Assembly: GCA_944322945.1 (NCBI GenBank) | Contig: CALUQN010000001.1 | Location: 62,001-126,000 of the forward strand | DNA from: Candidatus Gastranaerophilales bacterium | GTDB taxonomy: Bacteria > Cyanobacteriota > Vampirovibrionia > Gastranaerophilales > Gastranaerophilaceae | Direction of reading: 5' to 3' | Length of the DNA: 64,000 nucleotides | Part shown: positions 35,147-43,246 of the stretch, piece by piece | How the letters are laid out: each line of letters opens with the position of its first letter | Position numbering within the stretch: the first letter of the stretch is position 1 | The notes under the pieces: generated by a model | What the model saw: the letters and a program-made list of their open reading frames with translations, nothing else | What the model was told of the DNA's origin: nothing | The model's database searches: none | Program-made: the position numbers and the translations under genes

Positions 35147-35966
35147 TTTTTATATTGAAGACCACGTAAAAGCCGCATTAAACGAAGATATCGGCTTTGG
35201 CGACATTACAACCGAAAACCTTGCGGAAGAAACAGATACACTGACCGGATTCCTTGATACCAGAAGCGACGGTATTTTATGCGGAAGTGAAGTGTTTAAA
35301 ACAGTTTACAGAATTTTGTCGCCTGATATCAAGATAAAATTCTATTTTAAAGACGGAGATGTAATCAAAAAAGGTGATAAAATAGCAGAAATTTCCGGCC
35401 CAGCCAAATACCTTCTGATGGGCGAACGCGTTGCCCTCAATTATATTCAGAGAATGAGCGGTATTGCGACAGAAACCCGCAAATATCAGGATGCCATAGG
35501 CGATTATCCAGCGCATATTGTTGACACCAGAAAAACCACCCCGAATTTCCGTGCCTTTGAAAAATATTCCGTAAAAATCGGAGGCGGAGCGCTGCACAGA
35601 TTTAATCTATCTGACTGCGCTATGATTAAAGATAACCATATCCGCCTTGCCGGTTCAATTACCAATGCCGTTAATAAGCTGCGGAAAAATATTTCTCACG
35701 CACACAAAATTGAAGTGGAATGCGACACGCTTGAACAAGTCAAAGAAGCTGTTCAGGTCAAGGCTGATATCATTATGCTTGATAACATGGATGTACCGGC
35801 AATGAAAAAAGCGTGCGAAATTATAAACCACCAGGCAATAGTAGAAGCAAGCGGCAATGTTACTCTTTCAACAGTGAAAGAAATCGCTTCAACCGGAGTT
35901 GATATAATCTCATCAAGCGCAATTGTTGCTAAAGCACCTACTCTTGATTTAGGGTTGGATATGTAA
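35136..35966 (+). CDS. nadC: Nicotinate-nucleotide pyrophosphorylase (carboxylating)
   Basis: NadC converts quinolinate and PRPP to nicotinate mononucleotide. The product shows ALNEDIGFGDIT near the start, GERVALNYIQRMSGIAT, VDTRKTTPNFRAFEKYSVKI with catalytic Arg/Lys, GGGALHRFNLSDCAMIKDNH, and VEASGNVTLSTV near the end. I chose the TTG at 35136 because AGGGAGA precedes it by 8 bases. The ATG at 35085 has no ribosome site and would extend deep into nadB. Overlap with nadB is then 11 bases. Confidence 0.93.
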   Translation: MLSNFYIEDHVKAALNEDIGFGDITTENLAEETDTLTGFLDTRSDGILCGSEVFKTVYRILSPDIKIKFYFKDGDVIKKGDKIAEISGPAKYLLMGERVALNYIQRMSGIATETRKYQDAIGDYPAHIVDTRKTTPNFRAFEKYSVKIGGGALHRFNLSDCAMIKDNHIRLAGSITNAVNKLRKNISHAHKIEVECDTLEQVKEAVQVKADIIMLDNMDVPAMKKACEIINHQAIVEASGNVTLSTVKEIASTGVDIISSSAIVAKAPTLDLGLDM

Positions 35967-36013
35967 TTTTTGTCTGTTTGATAATATCCGTACAATAAAA
36001 AATATAAATTTAT

Positions 36014-36040
36014 TTAGGGCAAACGTGATGTTTGCCCTAA
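36014..36040. terminator. Bidirectional terminator between nadC and rubrerythrin
   Basis: Perfect 11-bp arms TTAGGGCAAAC and GTTTGCCCTAA enclose GTGAT. The right arm includes the rubrerythrin stop codon. The T runs beyond are only moderate. Confidence 0.65.
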
Positions 36041-36618
36041 TAAGTTTCGCAAAGAACTTGAAAATATGCTTGCGGATGTTCACAGTTAGGACATTTTTTC
36101 GGTGCTTCTTTCGATTTAGCGACATAACCGCATTCTCTGCACATCCAGTTTGTTTCAACTTCTTTTTTAAACACGGTACCGTTTTTTACATTTTCAAGTA
36201 ATTTTTTATATCTGGCTTCGTGATGCTTTTCTGCTTCTCTAACGTGACGAAAAACTTCTGCAATATCTTCAAAACCTTCATCTTTTGCGTCTTGTTCACC
36301 TTTGGCGTACAAAATTTCCCACTCCTCACGCTCGCCGCTCACAGCGGTTTCAAGGTTTTCTTCTGTTGTGCCGTACGAGTATGGATAAGACGCGTTAACA
36401 TTTGCTTTCACCTCGCTTAATTGTTCAAAAAAACGCCAGGCATGTTCTTTTTCGTTTTCTGCAGTTTCTTCAAATATTGCTGCAATTTGTTCGTACCCTT
36501 CATCTTTTGCTGCTTTTGAATAAAAATGGTAGCGGTTTCTGGCCTGTGATTCACCTGCGTAAGCGTTTATCAGATTTTGTTCTGTTTTTGTGCCGGCTAA
36601 TTTGTTTTTTGTTGTCAT
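36037..36618 (-). CDS. rbr: Rubrerythrin
   Basis: Rubrerythrin reduces hydrogen peroxide in anaerobes and microaerophiles. The 193-residue product has a four-helix ferritin-like di-iron domain with ExxR/ExxH motifs (AGESQARNRYHF, ETAENEKEHAWRFFEQL, GEREEWEILY, VREAEKHHEARY). It ends with a rubredoxin-like C-terminal domain with two CxxC pairs (MCRECGYVAK and KCPNCEHPQAYF). RBS AAGGAGGAG. It suggests an oxygen-sensitive lifestyle. Confidence 0.95.
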   Translation of the reverse strand: MTTKNKLAGTKTEQNLINAYAGESQARNRYHFYSKAAKDEGYEQIAAIFEETAENEKEHAWRFFEQLSEVKANVNASYPYSYGTTEENLETAVSGEREEWEILYAKGEQDAKDEGFEDIAEVFRHVREAEKHHEARYKKLLENVKNGTVFKKEVETNWMCRECGYVAKSKEAPKKCPNCEHPQAYFQVLCETY

Positions 36619-36778
36619 AACTCCTCCTTATTTATGTTTTCAGTCTAAAAAAATGCTTGTCGACAGACAATAGCCGGGGCAGGCTACTTTTATTTCAAAA
36701 AGACAGCCCGTTATGGGGATTATAATTAAGGGCAAAAAAATAATAATATATTTAGGTAATAGTTAGGAATATTTTTTT

Positions 36779-36949
36779 ATGAATTTACTCTCTTATACAA
36801 AAAAACTCTCCGAACAAATTAAATATTATGATATTCTGACCCGGAATAATTTTTTAAATCCAAATGTCTCTAACCCGTTTAGAAAAAACTTTCAGGAAAC
36901 AGTTAATTTTACGGTAATCTGGGTCGAAAATGATGACAGTCCAGATTAG
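36779..36949 (+). CDS. Small hypothetical protein, 56 residues
   Basis: An ATG at 36779, preceded by AGGAA at a 10-base spacing, opens a 56-codon frame (MNLLSYTKKLSEQ at its start, TVNFTVIWVENDDSPD at its end). A TATAAT (36721-36726) lies upstream. It overlaps the end of the convergent ABC-ATPase gene by 4 bases. It is not similar to anything I recognise and could be spurious. Confidence 0.4.
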   Translation: MNLLSYTKKLSEQIKYYDILTRNNFLNPNVSNPFRKNFQETVNFTVIWVENDDSPD

Positions 36950-37992
36950 GAAATTCTTTCACCGGTAGCTTTGTCAAAAAGGTACAAATCTTCTTTGTTA
37001 AAAGCCAGTTCAAGTTTTCCGTCAGATAAAAACTCAGGCGGTACTTTTGCACTGCAACGGTTATTCCCGATATTGAAGTAAACAATTTTTTCGCTGCCTA
37101 ATAATTCTGTCATTTCAATATCAACAGACATTTTAATTTCACCTTGAGGACAAACCATTTTTTCCGGTCTTATGCCGACAGTAAGTTCTCTCACATCAAA
37201 AAGATGTCCGTAACCGTTAATTTGTACCCCGCCAAATTCAAGGTTTGTGCCGTTAATTCGTGCGTCAATGAAATTCATCTGCGGTGAACCTATAAACCCG
37301 GCAACAAATGTGTTTTGGGGGTTGTTGTAAATTTCTTCAGGTTTGTCGACCTGTTGTATAACGCCGTTATTCAAAACAACAATCCTGTCCCCCATAGTGA
37401 GCGCTTCTGTCTGGTCATGGGTTACATAGATAAATGTCGTTTTGAGTTTTTGATGTAACTTTTTGATTTCTGCTCTCATCTGTACACGCAGTTTTGCATC
37501 AAGATTAGAAAGCGGCTCATCCATCAGAAATACTTTAGGATTTCTGACTATAGCGCGTCCGAGAGCAACTCTCTGACGCTGTCCTCCTGAAAGCTGTTTT
37601 GGTTTTCTGTCTAAATATTCCGTGAGGTCAAGTATTTCTGCGGCTTCCTGAACCTTTTGCTCAATAATTTTTTTATCTGTTTTTCGCATTTTTAAGCCAA
37701 AAGCAATATTTTCTCTGACAGTCATGTGTGGGTACAGTGCGTAACTCTGGAATACAAAGGCAATATCTCTGTCCTTGGGCGGAATATCATTGACTTTTTT
37801 ATCGCCGATTAAGATTTCCCCGGCGGTTATTTTTTCAAGTCCTGCAATCATCCTCAAAATTGTTGACTTGCCGCAGCCGGATGCCCCTACCAAAACAATA
37901 AATTCTTTGTTTTTGATTTCCAAATTTACGTTGTCTATGATGACCTTCTTGTCATAAATTTTGGTCAAATTTTTTAATATAACATTGCTCAT
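36946..37992 (-). CDS. ugpC: Sugar ABC transporter ATPase (MalK/UgpC type)
   Basis: The 348-residue product is the ATPase of a carbohydrate uptake system of the CUT1 class. It has Walker A GASGCGKST near 37, Q-loop FVFQSYALYPHMTV near 80, signature LSGGQRQRVALGRAI near 134, Walker B VFLMDEPLSNLDAKLR near 155 and HDQTEA near 191. A C-terminal OB-like regulatory domain (~240-348) starts with FIGSPQMNFIDARI. In such organisms one ATPase often serves several permeases; none is nearby. Its start lies 10 bases after the histidine kinase stop, so they may be cotranscribed. Confidence 0.92.
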   Translation of the reverse strand: MSNVILKNLTKIYDKKVIIDNVNLEIKNKEFIVLVGASGCGKSTILRMIAGLEKITAGEILIGDKKVNDIPPKDRDIAFVFQSYALYPHMTVRENIAFGLKMRKTDKKIIEQKVQEAAEILDLTEYLDRKPKQLSGGQRQRVALGRAIVRNPKVFLMDEPLSNLDAKLRVQMRAEIKKLHQKLKTTFIYVTHDQTEALTMGDRIVVLNNGVIQQVDKPEEIYNNPQNTFVAGFIGSPQMNFIDARINGTNLEFGGVQINGYGHLFDVRELTVGIRPEKMVCPQGEIKMSVDIEMTELLGSEKIVYFNIGNNRCSAKVPPEFLSDGKLELAFNKEDLYLFDKATGERIS

Positions 37993-38001
37993 CGCAATCG
38001 T

Positions 38002-39165
38002 CTACTCCTCTTCAGAATAAAAATCTTCAAAATCATCATTCACTTGCGGTTCGTATTTGTCAATAGGTATGATGATGTTGAATGATGTACCTTTCATAAC
38101 CTCGGATTCTGCCCAGATAACCCCGTTAAGCTTTTTCAAAAGTATATTAGACGTACCAAGCGCCAGTGTTCTGACAAAATTTTTGCGGTTAGTTTTATCA
38201 ACCTGCACGTATGGCTCAAATAACCCGTCTAACTCCGCAGATTGAAGCCCCATGCCGCTGTCTTTCACCGTAATCATCACATAAGAGCTGTCGTAAGCTC
38301 CCATTGGCACGTCCAGCCCGCGGGATTTTACAGTATTGATATCAGGATTTATCACTCTGATATTGATAGAACCAATATCAGTCAATGTTATTGAAGTTTC
38401 TATAACATTACTCAAAATCATTTTCAGATAATTTTCTTCCGAATAGATAACCCGTTTTCTGAGTTCATCGCAGTCAAGGTTAATCATAATATTTTTGTTA
38501 ATGAATGCAGCCTCGTGTGCTTTTATAACCGATTGAATAGACGCTATCAAGTCGAAAGTTTGGAAATCCGGCGGTATAAGCGAGGACTCAGCCTGCGAAA
38601 ATTCAAGAAATTTGTCTACAAATACATTATATTCAGAAGCATTTTTATTAATAATTCTAATATATTTGGCTTGTTTTTCGGTTAATTGTCCTGCTGCGCC
38701 GTCCATAAGAGCTTGAGAAAAGCTTGCTACCGCTTGTAGAGGGGATTTGAAATCGTTGGACAATTTTGATATCATCAAATTTTTTTCTTTATTCAGTCGT
38801 CCGGTTTTTTCAGCCATTGTCAACACGTGAGTCATGGCTGTGACATCACGAACAGTGATAAAATATTCTGATTCATATTTTTTTACGTTAAGTTCTACAA
38901 AAAATTCTTTTGAATTAGGGGTAAAAGCTCCTGCAACAACCGATACCCGTCTTGCTGCGGATTTTTCAAGAACTTCCATTCCTCCGTCAATCAAGTCGTC
39001 AATGTAATAGTGTTTTAAAATGTTTTTTTCAGCTTCAAAAATGATTGTTGCCTTGTTATTTACCCACACGATTTTGCCGTCTGCTTCCGCAACAATTACG
39101 GCGTCGGGGAGGTATTTCAAGACTTCTTTTGAATTTATTGAACTAAAAACATTTATTAAATTCAT
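38002..39165 (-). CDS. PAS-histidine kinase with substituted phospho-acceptor
   Basis: The 387-residue product has no membrane segment. It has an N-terminal PAS domain (~13-110) and a DHp-like helix with KLSNDFKSPLQAVASFSQAL (~134-152), then a GHKL ATPase domain (~215-370). The G1 box is KDSGMGLQSAELDGLFEPYV and the G2-like box is LGTSNILLKKLNG followed by MKGTSFNIIIP. In the H-box the usual His is replaced by Asn137 (SNDFKSP instead of SHELRTP), so autophosphorylation by the normal route is unlikely. It may be a pseudokinase or sensor scaffold. An acidic tail (FEDFYSEEE) follows. Confidence 0.85.
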   Translation of the reverse strand: MNLINVFSSINSKEVLKYLPDAVIVAEADGKIVWVNNKATIIFEAEKNILKHYYIDDLIDGGMEVLEKSAARRVSVVAGAFTPNSKEFFVELNVKKYESEYFITVRDVTAMTHVLTMAEKTGRLNKEKNLMISKLSNDFKSPLQAVASFSQALMDGAAGQLTEKQAKYIRIINKNASEYNVFVDKFLEFSQAESSLIPPDFQTFDLIASIQSVIKAHEAAFINKNIMINLDCDELRKRVIYSEENYLKMILSNVIETSITLTDIGSINIRVINPDINTVKSRGLDVPMGAYDSSYVMITVKDSGMGLQSAELDGLFEPYVQVDKTNRKNFVRTLALGTSNILLKKLNGVIWAESEVMKGTSFNIIIPIDKYEPQVNDDFEDFYSEEE

Positions 39166-39361
39166 TGCATTACTTTCTCAATTAGTATATAATAAATGAT
39201 AGCATAAAAAATTGCGATATTTTTTTAAATATTAATTTTTGTAATTTTTTTTGTACATAGTAGCAAAAAATTAGAATTTCATGTTTTAAAGCATAAGATG
39301 ATACAAATGCAAAAAACACAGGATGATATGAGGAGATATCATCCAGAAAGAAGGATGGACT

Positions 39362-39715
39362 ATGAGAGAAATCAATAATACACCCGCAAATAGCATTAAT
39401 CAGGTTCCGCAAATGAAAAAAGCCGAAACCCCGGCAGCTCCGCAAGAATCCGCTGCTGATAAACAGACAAAAGAAATTAAAGATCTTGCTAACAGCCCGG
39501 CTGAATCTCTCGGACGTTCTCAAGTTGCTCAAAGCGACAATTTGGAACAAGACTTAAAACTCTTTACGGAAAATGCAAACAACCCGGAAAAGCTTAAAAA
39601 AGTTAATGATGCAATAGAAAAATCACTTAAATTCTATGACATCACGGCTGAGATTGTCGGCGAAGAAAAAGCTCTTTCATTGATGAAAGCATACGCTGAC
39701 GAGTTTGCAAAATAA
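39362..39715 (+). CDS. Hypothetical Ala/Pro-rich helical protein
   Basis: This 117-residue product has RBS AAGGA upstream. The N-terminal half is low complexity and rich in Ala, Pro, Gln and Lys, without a signal peptide. The C-terminal half (LKLFTENANNPEKLKKVNDA, then AEIVGEEKALSLMKAYADEF) is helical. It is a single gene between the kinase and aroQ. The disordered head and helical tail resemble secreted substrates or chaperones of type III systems only superficially. No family is recognised. Confidence 0.55.
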   Translation: MREINNTPANSINQVPQMKKAETPAAPQESAADKQTKEIKDLANSPAESLGRSQVAQSDNLEQDLKLFTENANNPEKLKKVNDAIEKSLKFYDITAEIVGEEKALSLMKAYADEFAK

Positions 39716-39744
39716 CAAACCCGATTATAATTTTTATATTGTTG

Positions 39745-40191
39745 TCACTGTTGTTTTTCAGTCGACAGATAGTCAACTAACCCCTTGAGACCCAATAAAT
39801 AACTGTTTTTTCCAAAACCGGATATCTGCCCTATACATACCGGAGCGATTAAAGACTTCTTTCGGAAATCCTCTCTGCTGTGAATATTGGTCATGTGAAT
39901 TTCTACTGTCGGAACCTCCGCAGCAGTGATTGCATCACGGATTGCAACACTTGTGTGAGTGTATGCTGCCGCATTCAGAACAATTCCGTCGTATACTCCG
40001 CGGGATTGCTGAATTTTTTCAACAATTTCTCCTTCTATGTTGCTCTGATAGGTATCAGCTTCTACATTAAGTTTTTTTGCGTATTCGCGAATTTCGTTTT
40101 CGAGTTCCTGTAAAGTCATGTGTCCGTATTTTTCAGGTTCCCGAAATCCTAGCATATTCATATTTACGCCGTTTATTACCAGTATTTTCAT
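39745..40191 (-). CDS. aroQ: Type II 3-dehydroquinate dehydratase
   Basis: AroQ dehydrates 3-dehydroquinate in the shikimate pathway. The 148-residue product has [18 protein letters not shown] (family NGPNLNLLG...YG) with the catalytic Tyr, [30 protein letters not shown] and [18 protein letters not shown] with the catalytic His. The two Met substitutions in NMNMLG are unusual. I use the ATG at 40191, preceded by GGAGAT, rather than the one at 40209. Confidence 0.93.
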   Translation of the reverse strand: MKILVINGVNMNMLGFREPEKYGHMTLQELENEIREYAKKLNVEADTYQSNIEGEIVEKIQQSRGVYDGIVLNAAAYTHTSVAIRDAITAAEVPTVEIHMTNIHSREDFRKKSLIAPVCIGQISGFGKNSYLLGLKGLVDYLSTEKQQ

Positions 40192-40299
40192 GCAGTTATC
40201 TCCATACACTTATTATAATATAAAATCAAGTAATTGTAAATTTTTATTAAATTTTCTTTTACACATGTAACAAATTTGCCATGCTTGCATTATCATGCA

Positions 40300-40372
40300 T
40301 GTACAACTATCCCCAAATCTCCTCCCAAGATTATTGTTCAAAAGCTACAAACACAAATGTAGCTTTTTTTTT
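40300..40372 (+). ncRNA. Candidate small RNA with orphan terminator
   Basis: A strong intrinsic terminator (AAAAGCTACA and TGTAGCTTTT, then a nine-T run, 40340-40372) is on the plus strand with no plus-strand gene upstream. Before it lies a C-rich single-stranded stretch, ATCCCCAAATCTCCTCCCAA (40310-40329), complementary to Shine-Dalgarno sequences. TATCAT at 40291 could be a -10. The boundaries are approximate. Confidence 0.4.
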
Positions 40373-40478
40373 AGCCTGTTTCCAGATATTTTATTAATAC
40401 TTTACAATAGCATGATTAATATTGACATTCACAAAAAAATTACTAAAATATAAGTGTACAGGATAATAGGTATCTTAA

Positions 40479-40736
40479 ATGAGATTAATTGAGAAGCTAA
40501 AAGAGTACGAAAATCAATACATGTTTATTAAATGGGCAACAGGAAGGGAATACGGCAAACTGGTTTATGCCGGCGAGGACTTCATTGAATTTGACGTTGT
40601 TGATGTTGAAACAATGGAATTTTCTGAAACATTGCTCATCCAGAGTCCTTTGATATTGGAAGTTTCCATAGGCGGAGCTGATATTGCAAGGATAGTTGCG
40701 GAAATTTCATCACTGTTGACACCTGATAACAATTAG
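40479..40736 (+). CDS. Hypothetical small conserved-looking protein
   Basis: The 85-residue product (RLIEKLKEYENQYMFIKWATG, GKLVYAGEDFIEFDVVDVE, LLIQSPLILEVSIGGADIAR) looks like a small beta barrel, Sm-like in hydrophobicity pattern, with a C-terminal helix. RBS AGGTA is weak. There is no signal peptide. The Sm-like suggestion is only a pattern judgement. Confidence 0.55.
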   Translation: MRLIEKLKEYENQYMFIKWATGREYGKLVYAGEDFIEFDVVDVETMEFSETLLIQSPLILEVSIGGADIARIVAEISSLLTPDNN

Positions 40737-40749
40737 AATTTACCCTGAA

Positions 40750-41394
40750 TTAAATATTAAAGCTTTTTCTTGCGCCTTCTTCGTGGTAGAAACCGCCGCC
40801 GCAGATTGTTTCGACAACTTTCAGAACAAATTCGCGCGGAGCATCAAGCTGGTTAAGGTAAAATTCACGGTTGGGCAGGTGGCGGATTTTCAGGATGCAG
40901 TTCTGGTTTTGTTCTGCCGGGATAAACAATGAAGCGATTTCGTTATCAAGGAGTCTGACCATTTCTTCATCGTGGTCGGCAACACCTTTCATAATTTCAT
41001 TGTAGTTGCCTTTTATCGCCATAATTCTGCCGGAAAACAGGTGCTTGCCGTCTTCGCGGTAGAGCGCCTGCGGCTGAAAGTTACATCTTGTAGTAAAGCT
41101 CATTTTGTGCCACAGAATATTGATAATAGCAATAGAGCGTCCTGCATCCGTATCAACGTATATATTCTGGGTAGTAATTCCGCGTGAAGAGAATGATTGT
41201 TTCAGGGTTTCTGCGACCACTTGCAGGTTGTCAATCATTCTGAGAAAAATTTCGTTTGAATTGACGGTTGCGTGCTGGTAATCCAAAAACTGCTTATACA
41301 TGTGCGTAGAAACAAGGTTTACGCGCTCTTGTATAAGTGAGGATTTTCTTGCTGATGTTTCTGAATTATCAAAGTTTTCGTAATTGTTTAACAA
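40750..41394 (-). CDS. Hypothetical protein
   Basis: This 214-residue cytoplasmic-looking protein starts at TTG with AGGTGAAAAA upstream. The N-terminal ~80 residues are helical (RVNLVSTHMYKQFLDYQHAT, IFLRMIDNLQVVAETL). The rest alternates strands and helices (INILWHKMSFTTRCNFQ, CILKIRHLPNREFYLNQLD). No motif is recognised. It is convergent with the 85-residue gene. Confidence 0.6.
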   Translation of the reverse strand: MLNNYENFDNSETSARKSSLIQERVNLVSTHMYKQFLDYQHATVNSNEIFLRMIDNLQVVAETLKQSFSSRGITTQNIYVDTDAGRSIAIINILWHKMSFTTRCNFQPQALYREDGKHLFSGRIMAIKGNYNEIMKGVADHDEEMVRLLDNEIASLFIPAEQNQNCILKIRHLPNREFYLNQLDAPREFVLKVVETICGGGFYHEEGARKSFNI

Positions 41395-41657
41395 AATTTT
41401 TCACCTGTTTTGTTTGTCATGACTACTTAATAATAAACATGACAATATGTAAAGTTTGTATGTTAAGATTATAAACTTTTTTTTCTTAAAACGGAATACT
41501 TAATAATAATTATTTTACAAAATATATATTATAAAAAATAATTGAAAGCGCAGGTGTTAGGCTTTGCCAAGGTCAGGCGGTGTTTACTCCGGTAAATTTG
41601 TCATATTTTTTGTTTATGATAATATTGGTTTGAGGATTTAGTTCAGAAAGAGTCTTT

Positions 41658-42662
41658 ATGGATATTGATAAGAAGAAGCTTATTTCTTACATAAAAAAAC
41701 TAAACACTCCGAAAGTACTTGTTGTTGGCGATATGGCGCTTGATGAGATGATTTACGGGGATGCAGAAAGAATTTCCCGCGAGGCGCCTGTGCTTATTTT
41801 GCAGCATACTCATACCAAGCTCATCTTAGGGGGAGCATCAAATGCCGCACATAATATTTCAACCTTAAACAGTGGAAAAGTAACGGTTTGCGGTGTATGC
41901 GGGGACGATTATCAAGCGGGGTTGCTTTTTGAAGCTTTTGAACACGCAAATATTGATTGCAGCCGGCTTATCAAAGATAAAACCAGAAAAACGACTACAA
42001 AAACAAGAATTTCCGGCTCAATCACAACCTCTATAACCCAGCAGATTGTGAGAGTTGACAGACAGACAAATGCGCCGATTTCTGCTGAAACTGAAGAAAA
42101 ATTAATCGGAAGAATAGAAAAACTTCTCCCTAATTTTGATGCTGTGGTATTGTCGGATTATCATATCGGAACACTTACTCCAAATGTTATAGAGGCTACT
42201 ATCAGGCTGGCTGATAAATATAATAAGATTATTGTTGTTGATGCCCAGAAAAATCTTGAAAATTACAAAAACGTGACTTCAATGACTCCAAACCTGCCGG
42301 ATACCCAAAAATCCGTCGGATTTGATATTGAGAATGAAGAAGATTTGAAAAAAGCCGGTGATGCCCTGCTTTCCAAAACAAATGCCAAAAGCATCCTTAT
42401 AACCTGCGGTGCGGACGGCATGTTTGTGGCAAAACCCGGAAAACAATATACCAAAATACCTGTATTCAACAAATCGGAAGTTTTTGATGTTACAGGTGCC
42501 GGAGACACAGTGACGGCTGTGTACACGCTTGCATTAGCAGCGGGTGCGCCGCCTGAGTATGCTGCTGTCATCGGCAATATCGCAGCAAGTATTGTCGTCA
42601 GACAATTCGGCTGCGCGACAACTACTATTGATGAAATTTTATCTGCTTCCGAACGGATTTAG
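41658..42662 (+). CDS. rfaE1: D-glycero-beta-D-manno-heptose-7-phosphate kinase
   Basis: This PfkB-family kinase phosphorylates heptose-7-phosphate for ADP-heptose synthesis, used in LPS core. The 334-residue product has VVGDMALDEMIYGDAERISR with REAPVLI following, LGGASNAAHNI near 56, TKTRISG near 112, and the PfkB signature DVTGAGDTVTAVYTLAL near 276 with catalytic Asp in GAGDT. The fused nucleotidyltransferase domain of HldE is absent, so a separate enzyme is expected elsewhere. The ATG has AGAAAGAG upstream. It heads the run through 45740. Confidence 0.9.
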   Translation: MDIDKKKLISYIKKLNTPKVLVVGDMALDEMIYGDAERISREAPVLILQHTHTKLILGGASNAAHNISTLNSGKVTVCGVCGDDYQAGLLFEAFEHANIDCSRLIKDKTRKTTTKTRISGSITTSITQQIVRVDRQTNAPISAETEEKLIGRIEKLLPNFDAVVLSDYHIGTLTPNVIEATIRLADKYNKIIVVDAQKNLENYKNVTSMTPNLPDTQKSVGFDIENEEDLKKAGDALLSKTNAKSILITCGADGMFVAKPGKQYTKIPVFNKSEVFDVTGAGDTVTAVYTLALAAGAPPEYAAVIGNIAASIVVRQFGCATTTIDEILSASERI

Positions 42663-42688
42663 ATAAAATTTCAGGACAGGAGAAAACT

Positions 42689-43246
42689 ATGGAATTACTG
42701 AAAAAAATTAAACCGATTGAAATTATTGTCCTTGCCGGAATTATTCTGGCACTCGGCGTAGGGTTTGCTACGTTCAAAAACTACAGGCAAACCGCGTCTA
42801 AGCAGATTGAGGCAACTTCAAAAATTTCTTTTCAGGTATTTTTGAGGGGGATTTCTTACACAGGACAGCAGCTGCCTATCAAGAGTGGTGAAAAAACTTT
42901 CATCAGTATTAGAAATGTCCCTTATTCGGATTTGGATATTGTAGATGTAAAAATTGAGAAGAAGAAGGCTCTTTTGCCATCACTAAATGCCAAAAATCCG
43001 ATTGTTGTTGATGATGTCACAATGGAAAACACTTACGATGTAATAGTGACACTTGTTGACACTGCAAAGATTACAAAAGACGGAGCTGTTGTCGGCGGCA
43101 ACAAAATTAAAATAGGGCTGCCGATTACTCTGGAGGGGAAAGATTACAGATTTAACGGAACTGTTTCTGACTTGAAAACTATTCCGGGAATTGACGAAAA
43201 ACAAGTTATCAATAACGAGCTAAACACAACAGACGATGTTCAATAG
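42689..43246 (+). CDS. DUF4330-family membrane-anchored protein
   Basis: The 185-residue product has one N-terminal membrane helix (IEIIVLAGIILALGVGFATF, ~11-30). An extracytoplasmic beta-rich domain follows (~40-165), with VDVKIEKKKALLPS, NTYDVIVTLVDTAKITKDG and GLPITLEGKDYRFNGTVSD. The plan matches DUF4330, known in cyanobacteria but of unknown function. RBS AGGACAGGAG. It sits between rfaE1 and a ligase-like gene, and overlaps the latter by 11 bases, so it is probably part of an envelope glycan pathway. Confidence 0.75.
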   Translation: MELLKKIKPIEIIVLAGIILALGVGFATFKNYRQTASKQIEATSKISFQVFLRGISYTGQQLPIKSGEKTFISIRNVPYSDLDIVDVKIEKKKALLPSLNAKNPIVVDDVTMENTYDVIVTLVDTAKITKDGAVVGGNKIKIGLPITLEGKDYRFNGTVSDLKTIPGIDEKQVINNELNTTDDVQ

